A DNA stretch of 13,937 nucleotides from an uncultured bacterium (GTDB lineage Bacteria > Bacillota > Clostridia > Oscillospirales > Butyricicoccaceae), in the NCBI GenBank assembly GCA_905215125.1, contig CAJMOV010000024.1, forward strand, positions 1 to 13,937, given 5' to 3'. Made by a program: the position numbers and the translations under genes. The notes under the pieces are model-generated. The model ran no database searches. It was not told where the DNA came from and saw only the letters and a program-made list of their open reading frames with translations. Shown one piece after another: positions 6,453 to 13,883 of the stretch. Position 1 is the first letter of the stretch. Each line of letters starts with the position of its first letter.

Positions 6453-8075
6453 TTAATCAGTAAAATCAGTAAAGGTGTACTCGGCCCAGCCCCACTTGCC
6501 CGCGCCGTCAATCGGCGTGTTGATGACATTGCTCGCGCAGGCGTCATAGCTGGTATATTGGGAAATAGGGACAATGGGCAGATCCTCCGCCAAGATGGCC
6601 TGGATCTGCTTATACAGTTCAGCGCGCTCATCCTGGTCGCCTGTGCTGACGGCCTCTTTAAACAGGCTGTCAACTTCAGCGTTGGAATAATTGGACTGGT
6701 TCATGGATCCTGTCGTACCAACGCGGGATTCTAGCGCTGCGGGGTCGGGACCCTGGAATCCGCCCTGCATTTCCATCGTAAAGTTTTTCTGAATGGTAAC
6801 TTTGTCGTTCCAGGCATTGTACTCCATAACATTCAATTCGATTTTAATTCCAGCCTTTTCGCAGTCGGCCCGGTACAGCTTGCCTATGTCGGGCAGCTGC
6901 ATGGTTTCAAAGACATCGAGGGGAACTGTGATATAATACCCGTCAGCATCTTTAGTATAGCCGGCTTCCTCCAAAACCTGGGCGGCCCCTTCGGGGTCAA
7001 AGCTGGGCGCTACGTCCTCCTGGTTGGAAGCCCAGGAAATGCTGGGATAAAAGGAGTATTCCGGAGCTTTGATTCCGGCATAAACCTTGGTGGAGATAGA
7101 TTCGCGATCAATGCACATGGCAAGGGCTTTGCGCACAGCCGGATCAGCGCCCAGCTCAGTATCAAGGTTAAAGGCGGCGTAAATGGGCGAAGGATAGATA
7201 TTGGCCTCGAGACGAACGGCCGGGTTATCCTTCAGGTTGGTGTACTCAGCATCCGGGATGCTGGTATAAATGTCCAGCTCTCCGTTGATCAGAGCCTGCA
7301 CAGCTGTGGTGTTGTCGGGGATGATTTGGAAGATAACCTTATCCAGCTTGGGCTCAGCCTCCCAATAGTCGGGATTTTTGACAACGGTGGTGGCGATACC
7401 GGGCTGGAAAGATTCAAACTTGAACGGGCCGGTGCCAATAGGCTGCATGTTGGCAGGGTTATCGTCCCAGCTTTCGCCGTTGTTGTAAATATGCTCAGGG
7501 ATGATAAAGGATCCGTACCATGCAAGATAGCCGATAATGGCGACATTGGGCTCGGCCATGTTGAAAACGACGGTGTAATCGTCCACTTTTTCAAATGTGT
7601 CGACGCACTGCAGATTGGCGCTTAAAAAGTAGCTGGGGTTGGCCTTGATGGTCTCAAAGGTATAAACGACGTCGTCGGCGTTAAAGTCTTCGCCGTCGTG
7701 CCACTTGACGCCTTCGCGCAGTTTGAAGGTGATGGTCATGCCGTCCTCAGATACCTCCCATTCCGTCGCAAGATCAGGCAAGGGAGTACCCTTTGTGCAG
7801 TCCAGCTTGCACAGGCGGTTAAAGACGTTCTGAACAATGGGATAAGCGTTGTCGTCGCCGTCCATGTCAGGGTTAAAGGTCTGCGGGTCGCCGGTGGCGC
7901 GGACGATCAGCGTCTTATCGCCGGCGCTTTGGTTATTGTTTTCCTGGTTGTTATTTTCCTGGGTCTGGCCTTCGTTTCCCCCGGGGTCTGTTGTGCCGGT
8001 GTCATTGTTGCAACCGGCGGCCAGGGCGAAAACGAACAGGGACGCAAGGAACAGCGCGATGAGTCTTCTTTTCAT
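6453..8075 (-). CDS. Peptide-binding lipoprotein of ABC transporter (SBP family 5), second tandem copy
   Basis: This 540-residue protein has a lipoprotein signal peptide: basic MKRR, a hydrophobic core, and LAAGC with Cys22 as lipid attachment site. A ~30-residue Asn/Gln/Gly-rich linker follows, then a family-5 extracytoplasmic solute-binding domain (DppA/OppA type). Typical segments are RLCKLDCTKGTPLPDLATEW, VKWHDGEDFNADDVVYTFE, PDNTTAVQALINGELDIY, and near the end a Gly-Gly-Phe-Gln-Gly-Pro-Asp-Pro stretch with NQSNYSNAEVDSLFKEA. It would sit outside the membrane, anchored by lipid, and deliver oligopeptides or dipeptides to the permease. It is highly similar throughout to the gene just upstream, so they arose by duplication. 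The start has GGAGG with 7-nt spacing. Its gene is bounded by a terminator on each side and uses more A/T-ending codons than its sister copy, which suggests separate and probably lower expression. Binding specificity cannot be read from the sequence. Confidence 0.92.
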   Translation of the reverse strand: MKRRLIALFLASLFVFALAAGCNNDTGTTDPGGNEGQTQENNNQENNNQSAGDKTLIVRATGDPQTFNPDMDGDDNAYPIVQNVFNRLCKLDCTKGTPLPDLATEWEVSEDGMTITFKLREGVKWHDGEDFNADDVVYTFETIKANPSYFLSANLQCVDTFEKVDDYTVVFNMAEPNVAIIGYLAWYGSFIIPEHIYNNGESWDDNPANMQPIGTGPFKFESFQPGIATTVVKNPDYWEAEPKLDKVIFQIIPDNTTAVQALINGELDIYTSIPDAEYTNLKDNPAVRLEANIYPSPIYAAFNLDTELGADPAVRKALAMCIDRESISTKVYAGIKAPEYSFYPSISWASNQEDVAPSFDPEGAAQVLEEAGYTKDADGYYITVPLDVFETMQLPDIGKLYRADCEKAGIKIELNVMEYNAWNDKVTIQKNFTMEMQGGFQGPDPAALESRVGTTGSMNQSNYSNAEVDSLFKEAVSTGDQDERAELYKQIQAILAEDLPIVPISQYTSYDACASNVINTPIDGAGKWGWAEYTFTDFTD

Positions 8076-8197
8076 GTTTTCTCCTCCTTTTATATGGGCG
8101 GGGCACAAATACGGGATACAGCGGATTGTGGCTGTGCGTTGTGTCTTTCTCTATAAAGGGCAAGGTAGATAAACATTGTGACTTGCGCGTGATAGGT

Positions 8198-8238
8198 AAA
8201 AATGGCCGGGGTAAGGCCTTGCGGCCAACCCCGGCCAT
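8198..8238 (-). terminator. Intrinsic terminator between the two peptide-binding protein genes
   Basis: ATGGCCGGGGT and ACCCCGGCCAT form a perfect 11-bp stem (8202-8212 with 8228-8238), with a smaller GGCC/GGCC hairpin in the loop. On the minus strand the stem is followed by five T residues (8198-8202). It would end most transcripts coming from the upstream binding-protein gene. Confidence 0.85.
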
Positions 8239-8274
8239 GGGCCGTACGGAAAACTTAACGCTTAATAATAGGGC

Positions 8275-9900
8275 TTAGTTGATGTCGGCAAAGGTCCATT
8301 CAGCCCAGCCCCACTTGCCCGCGCCTTCGTTCGGGACGTTGGTGACATTGCTGCCCCAAGCGTCATAAGCGGCAAACTGGACAATGGGAACGATGGGCAG
8401 CTCCTCCGCCAGGATGGCCTGAACCTGCTTATACAGCTCGGTACGGGTGGCCTGGTCGTCGGTCTTGATAGCCTCGGCAAACAGAGCGTCAACCTCGGCG
8501 TTGGAGTAGCTGGACTGGTTCATAGAGCCGTTGGTGCCGACGCGGGATTCAAGCGCCGCGGGGTCGGGACCCTGGAAGCCGCCCTGGATCTCAACGACAA
8601 AGTTCTTCTGGATGGTAACCTTGTCGTTCCAGGCGTTGTACTCCATGACGTTGAGGACCAACTCGATGCCGGCCTTGGCGCAGTCGGACTGGATCAGCTT
8701 GGCGACGTCGGGGCAGTTGGCGGTCTCAAAGACGTCGATGGGCAGGGAGACATAGTAGCCGTCGGCGTTCTTGGTGTAGCCGGCGTCGATCAGAACCTGC
8801 TCGGCCGCAGCGGTGTCAAAAGCCGGGGCAGTGTCTTCCTGGTTGGAAGCCCAGGAGATAGAGGGATAGAAGGCATATTCCGGCTCCATGATGCCGGCGT
8901 AAACCTTGGTGGAGATAGATTCGCGGTCAATGCACATGGCGACGGCCTTGCGGACGGCGACATCCTGGACAGCTTCTTCGTTGAAGTTGAAGGCCATATA
9001 GTAGGGGGACGGATAGACGTTCTGCATCAGGGTGATGCCGTCGTTGGCCTGCAGGGTCTGGACCTCAGCAGCCGGCACATTCTCAAGGTAGTCGATCTCG
9101 CCGTTGATCAACGCCTGGACAGCGGTGGTGTTGTCAGGAATGATCTGGTAAACCAGGCGATCAATCTTGGGCTCGGTCTCCCAGTAATCGGCGTTCTTGA
9201 CAAGGGTCGTGGAAACGCCGGACTGATAGGAATCAAACTTGAACGGGCCGGTGCCGACGGGGGAGGTAGTGCTAGCCTCGTTCTCCTCCCAGGTCTGGCC
9301 GTTGTTGTAGATGTGCTCCGGCATGATAAAGGATCCGTACCAGGCGATATAGCCGACCAGGGAAACATCGGGCTCGGACAAGTGCATGGCGACGGTGTAG
9401 TCGTCAACCTTCTCAAAGCTGTCGATGCCCTGCAGGTTGGGGCTCAGGTGATAGCTGGCGTTGGCCTTGATGGTTTCAAAGGTGTAAACAACGTCGTCGG
9501 CATTGAAGTCCTCGCCGTCGTGCCACTTGACGCCTTCACGCAGGTGGAAGGTCAGGGTCAGGCCGTCGTCGGAGAACTCCCAGCTTTCAGCCAGATCGGG
9601 GATCGGGGTGCCCTTGTTGACGTCCAGCTTGCAGAGACGGTTGTAAATGTTCTGGGCAATAGGATACAGATTGTCGTCGCCCGTAAGGTCGGGGTTGAAG
9701 CCCTGCGGGTCGCCGGTGGCGCGGACAATCAGGGTCTTGTTGCCCGTGTTTTCCGTGTTGTTGTTTTCCTGGTTATCACCCTGATTGGTGCCTTCGCCGT
9801 TCCCATCATCGGGGGTGTTGGCGTCGCTGTTGTTACAGCCGGCCGCCAGGGCGAAGATCATCAGAGAAGCCAGGAAAAGCGCGATAATCTTCTTCTTCAT
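8275..9900 (-). CDS. Peptide-binding lipoprotein of ABC transporter (SBP family 5), first tandem copy
   Basis: This 541-residue protein has a lipoprotein signal (MKKKIIALFLASLMIFALAA, then Gly-Cys22) and a linker of about 30 residues rich in Asn, Gly, Asp and Glu. The solute-binding domain of family 5 follows. Conserved stretches shared with the downstream copy include HDGEDFNADDVVYTFETIKA, IIPDNTTAVQALINGE, RKAVAMCIDRESISTKVYAG and a GGFQGPDPAALESRVGT region. It is expected to be the main extracytoplasmic receptor for the adjacent DppBCDF transporter. The Shine-Dalgarno AAAAGGAGG stands about 10 nt before the ATG. Codon choice is strongly biased to G/C-ending codons, more so than in the second copy, which fits a highly expressed binding protein. 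A terminator lies shortly after the stop, allowing this gene to be made in excess over downstream ones. Di- versus oligopeptide preference is unknown. Confidence 0.93.
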   Translation of the reverse strand: MKKKIIALFLASLMIFALAAGCNNSDANTPDDGNGEGTNQGDNQENNNTENTGNKTLIVRATGDPQGFNPDLTGDDNLYPIAQNIYNRLCKLDVNKGTPIPDLAESWEFSDDGLTLTFHLREGVKWHDGEDFNADDVVYTFETIKANASYHLSPNLQGIDSFEKVDDYTVAMHLSEPDVSLVGYIAWYGSFIMPEHIYNNGQTWEENEASTTSPVGTGPFKFDSYQSGVSTTLVKNADYWETEPKIDRLVYQIIPDNTTAVQALINGEIDYLENVPAAEVQTLQANDGITLMQNVYPSPYYMAFNFNEEAVQDVAVRKAVAMCIDRESISTKVYAGIMEPEYAFYPSISWASNQEDTAPAFDTAAAEQVLIDAGYTKNADGYYVSLPIDVFETANCPDVAKLIQSDCAKAGIELVLNVMEYNAWNDKVTIQKNFVVEIQGGFQGPDPAALESRVGTNGSMNQSSYSNAEVDALFAEAIKTDDQATRTELYKQVQAILAEELPIVPIVQFAAYDAWGSNVTNVPNEGAGKWGWAEWTFADIN

Positions 9901-9927
9901 GGGTTCTTTTCCTCCTTTTATTTTCAG

Positions 9928-9972
9928 CCGGGCAGATGGTGTTTATATATTTTGAGGGATTTCTGCGCCCGG
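9928..9972 (-). repeat. Imperfect stem-loop between dppF and the first binding-protein gene
   Basis: CCGGGCAG (9928-9935) can pair with CTGCGCCCGG (9963-9972) with a 2-nt bulge and a 27-nt AT-rich loop. No U-tract follows on the minus strand. It may shield the 5' end of the binding-protein part of the transcript after processing. It is weak as predicted by eye. Confidence 0.3.
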
Positions 9973-9988
9973 GACTGAATAACATAAA

Positions 9989-10984
9989 CTACTTGTCGAT
10001 ATACATGCAAGCGGCAATATGCCCATTGCCCAGCTCGACGTAATCGGGGTACTTTTTCAGGCACTCCTCAGTCGCGTGGGGGCAGCGCTCGGCAAAGAAG
10101 CAGCCGGGGCCGGGATTGATGGGCGTGGGCGGCTCGCCCTGGATATCGATAGCTTCGCTTTCCTCATCCGGGTCGATGGAAGCGCAGTTGGAAATAAGAG
10201 CCTGGGTATACGGATGCTTGGGGTTTTTGATAACGTCGTCCGCTGTGCCGTACTCGACAATTCTGCCCAGGTACATAACAGCGATACGGTCGGAAATATA
10301 GCGCGTCAGCGCAATGTCATGGCTGATGAAGACAACCGAAGCGTTCTTCTCCCGGCTGAGCTCAAGCAGCATGTTGATGATATCGGCGCGGACAGAGACA
10401 TCCAGCATGGAAACCGGCTCGTCGGTGACGATGACGCTGGGGTTGAGCAGCATGGCGCGCAGGATGGAAATACGCTGCAGCTGGCCGCCCGAAAGCTCGT
10501 GCGGATAGCGCTTGAGGATGTCTTCAGCCGGACGCAGGCCGCCCGACTCCAGCGCTTCAACGCACATTTTATAACGTTCCTCATCATTTGCGCCGATATT
10601 GTGGATCTTGAGCGGGCGCATCATGATTTTGTCGATGGTGTCGCGCGGGGTAAAGGTGTCAAAGGGGTTTTGGAAGACGATCTGCACCATACGGCGGAAC
10701 TGCCGGGGATCCTTCCTGACCATCTCATGGGTCGAAACCCCACCGATGAGGACGTCGCCGCTTGTCGGCTCCTCCAGCCGGATGAGCACGCGGCCAAGCG
10801 TCGACTTGCCGCAGCCCGACTCGCCGATAAGCCCGAGAATCTCGCCCTTTTCCATGGTCAGGGACACACCATTGACCGCCTTGACGATGGGCTTTTCCCC
10901 CTTGGCGAACAGCTTGCCGCCTTTGACGGGATAAAACATGGTTACATCTTTAATTTCAATGAAAGGCGCTTTGTTTTCACTCAT
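9989..10984 (-). CDS. dppF: Peptide ABC transporter ATP-binding protein (DppF/OppF type)
   Basis: This 331-residue cytoplasmic ATPase has Walker A GESGCGKST (54-62), the ABC signature LSGGQ (164-168), Walker B VIVTDEP (184-190) with the catalytic Glu189, a D-loop SMLD and the switch His222 in ISHD. The C-terminal oligopeptide/dipeptide extension contains Cys295, Cys301, Cys308 and Cys326 in a CX5CX6CX17C arrangement, the place where related peptide-transporter ATPases hold an iron-sulfur cluster. It pairs with the preceding DppD-type protein to drive import. The ATG at 10984 overlaps the preceding TGA stop (ATGA, 4-nt overlap), indicating translational coupling; the longer upstream frame lies inside dppD and is discarded. 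The label dpp rather than opp is by general similarity and gene order, so substrate size is not fixed by the name. Confidence 0.93.
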   Translation of the reverse strand: MSENKAPFIEIKDVTMFYPVKGGKLFAKGEKPIVKAVNGVSLTMEKGEILGLIGESGCGKSTLGRVLIRLEEPTSGDVLIGGVSTHEMVRKDPRQFRRMVQIVFQNPFDTFTPRDTIDKIMMRPLKIHNIGANDEERYKMCVEALESGGLRPAEDILKRYPHELSGGQLQRISILRAMLLNPSVIVTDEPVSMLDVSVRADIINMLLELSREKNASVVFISHDIALTRYISDRIAVMYLGRIVEYGTADDVIKNPKHPYTQALISNCASIDPDEESEAIDIQGEPPTPINPGPGCFFAERCPHATEECLKKYPDYVELGNGHIAACMYIDK

Positions 10985-11955
10985 GCTTTTCCACCTCCGC
11001 ACAGGATACATCTGGCGCTCCAGTCCTCGCCCACCGAAACGGTCTCGGGGCGGGCCTTGCGGCACTCGTCGGTGACGTGGGGGCAGCGGGAAGCAAAGAT
11101 ACACTCATTGTATTTTTTGGACAGGTCAGGAATGGATCCAGGGATGGCGCGCAGCGCCTTGGTCTCGCCCTTCAGGGAGGGGAAGGAGCCGAGCAGCCCC
11201 TGCGTATAGGGGTGCGCCGGCGTTTTCAGCACCTGCTTGACCGGGCCGACCTCGACAATGTCGCCGGCGTACATAACGGCGACCTTGTTGCACGACGCCG
11301 CGACAACCGACATGTCGTGGGTGATCATGATGCGGGTCATGTCCATGGTCTGCTCCATACGCTTGATTTCATGCAGCAGCTGGCCCTGCGTGACAACGTC
11401 AAGCGCCGTCGTCGCTTCGTCCAGGATGAGCAGACGCGGGTTAAAAAGCAGGGACATGGCGATGGCAACGCGCTGCAGCATGCCGCCGGACAGCTCGTGC
11501 GGGTAGAGACGCCAGACGCGCTCGCCCAGGTTGACCAGCTTGAGAAGCTCAAGCGCACGGGCCTTTGCCTCATCCTTCTGCGCGTGCGGGTTGTGGACGC
11601 GGTAAATATCGTTAATCTGATCGCCGATACGATGCACCGGGGAGAAAGAGCTCATGGCCTTCTGGAAAACGACGGCCAGCTCCTTCCAGCGAATTTCCGT
11701 CAGCTGCTTGTCGTCCATGGCCAGAAGGTCGCGGCCCAGGAAGTTGGCCGTGCCGGTGACCTCCGCCGTGCGTTTGGGAAGAAGGCGCAGAACCGCCATA
11801 GCCAGCGTCGACTTGCCGCTACCCGACTCGCCAACGACACCCAGCGCGTCGCCTTTATTGATAGAAAAAGCGGCGTTTTTAACAGCGTATACCTGCTTCT
11901 GCTTATTTTTGTAGGTGACGCAAAGATTGTCCAGAGTCAGTACAGTTTCAGACAT
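10981..11955 (-). CDS. dppD: Peptide ABC transporter ATP-binding protein (DppD/OppD type)
   Basis: This 324-residue cytoplasmic ATPase has Walker A GESGSGKST (42-50), the signature LSGGM (155-159), Walker B LLILDEAT with catalytic Glu180, and the switch His213 in ITHD. The C-terminal extension with PGSIPDLSKKYNECIFASRC is characteristic of the peptide/nickel subfamily. It holds Cys285, Cys291, Cys298 and Cys316, spaced CX5CX6CX17C exactly as in DppF, plus Cys319. With DppF it would form the heterodimeric motor under DppB and DppC. Its ATG follows the dppC stop by 2 nt, with a weak GGGTGAG ribosome binding site inside the end of dppC, so translation probably depends on dppC. Confidence 0.93.
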   Translation of the reverse strand: MSETVLTLDNLCVTYKNKQKQVYAVKNAAFSINKGDALGVVGESGSGKSTLAMAVLRLLPKRTAEVTGTANFLGRDLLAMDDKQLTEIRWKELAVVFQKAMSSFSPVHRIGDQINDIYRVHNPHAQKDEAKARALELLKLVNLGERVWRLYPHELSGGMLQRVAIAMSLLFNPRLLILDEATTALDVVTQGQLLHEIKRMEQTMDMTRIMITHDMSVVAASCNKVAVMYAGDIVEVGPVKQVLKTPAHPYTQGLLGSFPSLKGETKALRAIPGSIPDLSKKYNECIFASRCPHVTDECRKARPETVSVGEDWSARCILCGGGKA

Positions 11956-11957
11956 TC

Positions 11958-12803
11958 TTACTCACCCGCCTTTCCGTGTTTGGGGTTCAGTACATGGTTG
12001 AGACCGTCGCCCGTCAGATAGAAGACAAACAGCGTAAGCACGATTGCGATGCCGCCGAAGGCCGCAATCCACCAGGCGGTGGTCAGATACTGCTTGCCGT
12101 CGTAAACCATCTGGCCCCAGCTGATGACCGTCGGGTCGCCCAGGCCGAGGAAGGAAAGACTGGCCTCCATCAAAATGGCGTTGGCCATGCTCATAGTCGT
12201 CTGCGCAATGACGGGGAACACGCCGTTGGGGATGATGTATTTCATCAGGATCTGGCGGCGATTTTCACCCATGGCCTGCGCGCTTTTAACAAACGTGCGC
12301 TCACGCAGCGACAGCGCCTGCGCGCGCATCAGCTTGGCGTTGCTCGGCCAGGATGTCAGGCCGATGACAATCATAATGTTCAGAATGGAAGATCCGAACA
12401 TGGCGACAATCAGAAGGACGAGGAACAGGGTGGGAATCATCAAAAAGACGTTAATGATTTCTGAAATAATACGGTCGACCCAGCCGCCGAAAAAGCCGGC
12501 GATGCCGCCGATGATGATACCCAGCAGGCCAGAGATAAAGGCCGAAACAACGGCAACCATCAGCGAGGTGCGCGTGCCGTAAATCAGCATGGACCAAATA
12601 TCCTGTCCTAAATGGTTTGTGCCAAGGAAATGCCCTTCGCTTCCTGGGGCGAACAAAACATCGGGGCCAAAGAATTTGGCGTCATATTGTGTAATAAGTG
12701 GAGCGGCGACAACGACAAAAAGCAGGATGACAATGCCGATACAACCGGCTAGGAGCAGTCTGTCGCCGACGATGGTTTTAAGCAGCTTTTTCACAGTCTT
12801 CAT
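11958..12803 (-). CDS. dppC: Peptide ABC transporter permease (DppC/OppC type)
   Basis: This 281-residue membrane protein has an N-terminal membrane segment (about 16-36), the DppC-type extracytoplasmic motif HFLGTNHLGQDIWSMLIYGT (58-77), and further membrane segments near 82-104, 116-136, 140-152, 198-220 and 245-265. The EAA-like coupling loop, which docks on the ATPases, is about 160-194, with the invariant Gly179 in AQAMGE and the closing YIIPNG. It forms the translocation channel together with DppB. AGGAGGT precedes the ATG by 7 nt, and the gap to dppB is 12 nt. Length and layout are normal for the family, and no damage is seen. Confidence 0.93.
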   Translation of the reverse strand: MKTVKKLLKTIVGDRLLLAGCIGIVILLFVVVAAPLITQYDAKFFGPDVLFAPGSEGHFLGTNHLGQDIWSMLIYGTRTSLMVAVVSAFISGLLGIIIGGIAGFFGGWVDRIISEIINVFLMIPTLFLVLLIVAMFGSSILNIMIVIGLTSWPSNAKLMRAQALSLRERTFVKSAQAMGENRRQILMKYIIPNGVFPVIAQTTMSMANAILMEASLSFLGLGDPTVISWGQMVYDGKQYLTTAWWIAAFGGIAIVLTLFVFYLTGDGLNHVLNPKHGKAGE

Positions 12804-12815
12804 TGCAGCTACCTC

Positions 12816-13778
12816 CTAGTACCGGATTCGCGGATCGAGAATCGCGTAAACGATGTCGACAACAATCATCGTCAGCGCGACCATGACGGAAATAACGAGA
12901 TAAATACCCATCAGCACGGTATAGTCACGCTGATTGATGGCCGTCAGCGTCAGGCGGCCGGTACCGGGCCAGGCGAAGACGATCTCGATGAGCGAAACAC
13001 CGGAAACGAGGAAAGCCATGGTGATGCCGAAAACGGTGACGACCGGCAGAATGGCGTTTTTAAAGACGTACTTGTTGAAAATGCGCTTCTCGCTCATGCC
13101 GGTGGCGCGGAAGGTGGTGATGAAATCCTCATTGGAGACCTGCAGCACCGACGATTTGGCGATGCGGAAATAGTACGGGATGTTGATGAGAACCAACGTA
13201 CCCAGGGGCAGGATCAGGTGCTTGAGCAAATCCAGCACATAACGGACGCCGGTGTAGCCGGCGCGTACGTCAATCATACCACTTGACGGCAGCAGGTTAA
13301 GGTTGGTCGCAAACAGTATTATCATCATCAGGCCTAACCAGAACGATGGCATAGCATTCAGAATATAGGATAAGCCCGAGAAAATGGCGTCGAGCAGCGA
13401 ACCCTCATGCCTGGCCGCCAGTATCCCCATCGCCGCGCCAATAAACAGGGCGATCAGGGCCGCCGGGAAGACAAGGCCCAGGGTGGGCAGAATCTTTTCC
13501 CCGATCATCTCGGTAACAGGGCGCTTATAGAGATAAGAGTCGCCCAGGTCGCCCTGCAGGGTGGTGGTCAGCTGGCGGTAAAACTGGACGTAAAGCGGTT
13601 GGTCCAGGCCATACTTTTCCATCAACGCTGCACGCAGCTCCGGGTCGTTGTTGTCCTTGCCCATCATAACGCTGACCGGGTCGCCGGGAGCGATGTGGAT
13701 CAGGATGAAGTTGATGACAAAGACAATAAATATGGTGATCAGCCCGGAAAACAATCGTTTGATTACATATTTTGTCAT
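12816..13778 (-). CDS. dppB: Peptide ABC transporter permease (DppB/OppB type)
   Basis: This 320-residue membrane protein opens with MTKYVIKRLFSGLITIFIVF, the canonical start of DppB permeases, followed by HIAPGDPVSVMMG and QGDLGDSYLYKRPV. Membrane segments are visible around 11-30, 100-121, 134-157, 186-203, 247-268 and 290-312. The EAA coupling loop lies at about 205-245, with RATGMSEKRIF and the closing KNAILP. It is the first gene of the transporter set and forms the channel with DppC. The ATG at 13778 is chosen from family similarity. The only Shine-Dalgarno (AGGAGG, 13805-13810) is 26 nt upstream, separated by a hairpin, while the alternative GTG at 13805 overlaps the Shine-Dalgarno itself and would add nine unconserved residues. 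Confidence 0.92.
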   Translation of the reverse strand: MTKYVIKRLFSGLITIFIVFVINFILIHIAPGDPVSVMMGKDNNDPELRAALMEKYGLDQPLYVQFYRQLTTTLQGDLGDSYLYKRPVTEMIGEKILPTLGLVFPAALIALFIGAAMGILAARHEGSLLDAIFSGLSYILNAMPSFWLGLMMIILFATNLNLLPSSGMIDVRAGYTGVRYVLDLLKHLILPLGTLVLINIPYYFRIAKSSVLQVSNEDFITTFRATGMSEKRIFNKYVFKNAILPVVTVFGITMAFLVSGVSLIEIVFAWPGTGRLTLTAINQRDYTVLMGIYLVISVMVALTMIVVDIVYAILDPRIRY

Positions 13779-13810
13779 GTGTTTGCGCGCCTTAGGGCGC
13801 GGCACCTCCT
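13779..13810 (-). promoter_or_regulatory. dppB: Shine-Dalgarno with intervening hairpin before dppB
   Basis: On the minus strand AGGAGG (13805-13810) is followed by 3 nt, then CGCGCC-CTAA-GGCGCG (13786-13801), a perfect 6-bp GC stem, then 7 nt and the ATG. The linear spacing of 26 nt is too long for initiation. If the hairpin folds, the effective spacing is about 10 nt. This explains the start and may make dppB translation structure-dependent. Confidence 0.6.
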
Positions 13811-13828
13811 TCGGCTTCTTTTAAAACC

Positions 13829-13846
13829 CGTGTACCGCAGTACACG
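13829..13846 (-). promoter_or_regulatory. Palindrome upstream of dppB (operator or weak terminator)
   Basis: CGTGTAC and GTACACG form a perfect 7-bp inverted repeat around 4 nt, about 20 nt upstream of the dppB Shine-Dalgarno. On the minus strand it is followed by GGTTTT. It may be a weak terminator or attenuator for the upstream gene, or a regulator-binding site at the head of the operon. No convincing promoter boxes were found in 13806-13883. Confidence 0.4.
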
Positions 13847-13883
13847 CAGCAGGTTGGTCACAGCTTAAAACGAATTGGGAAAT

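Noticed and set aside
6332..6673. N-terminal extension of the M14 frame to 6673
   Set aside because: The extension runs through the strong terminator hairpin and overlaps the end of the binding-protein gene; the ATG at 6331 has a well-spaced Shine-Dalgarno.
8076..8197. Possible promoter for the second binding-protein gene (TTTATA or TATAGA near 8150)
   Set aside because: No acceptable -35 box at 16-18 nt spacing was found, so it is not called despite the upstream terminator making one plausible.
10019..11209. 396-codon plus-strand frame across dppD and dppF
   Set aside because: It is opposite two genes with full Walker A, signature and Walker B motifs and spans their overlap, as expected of a shadow frame.
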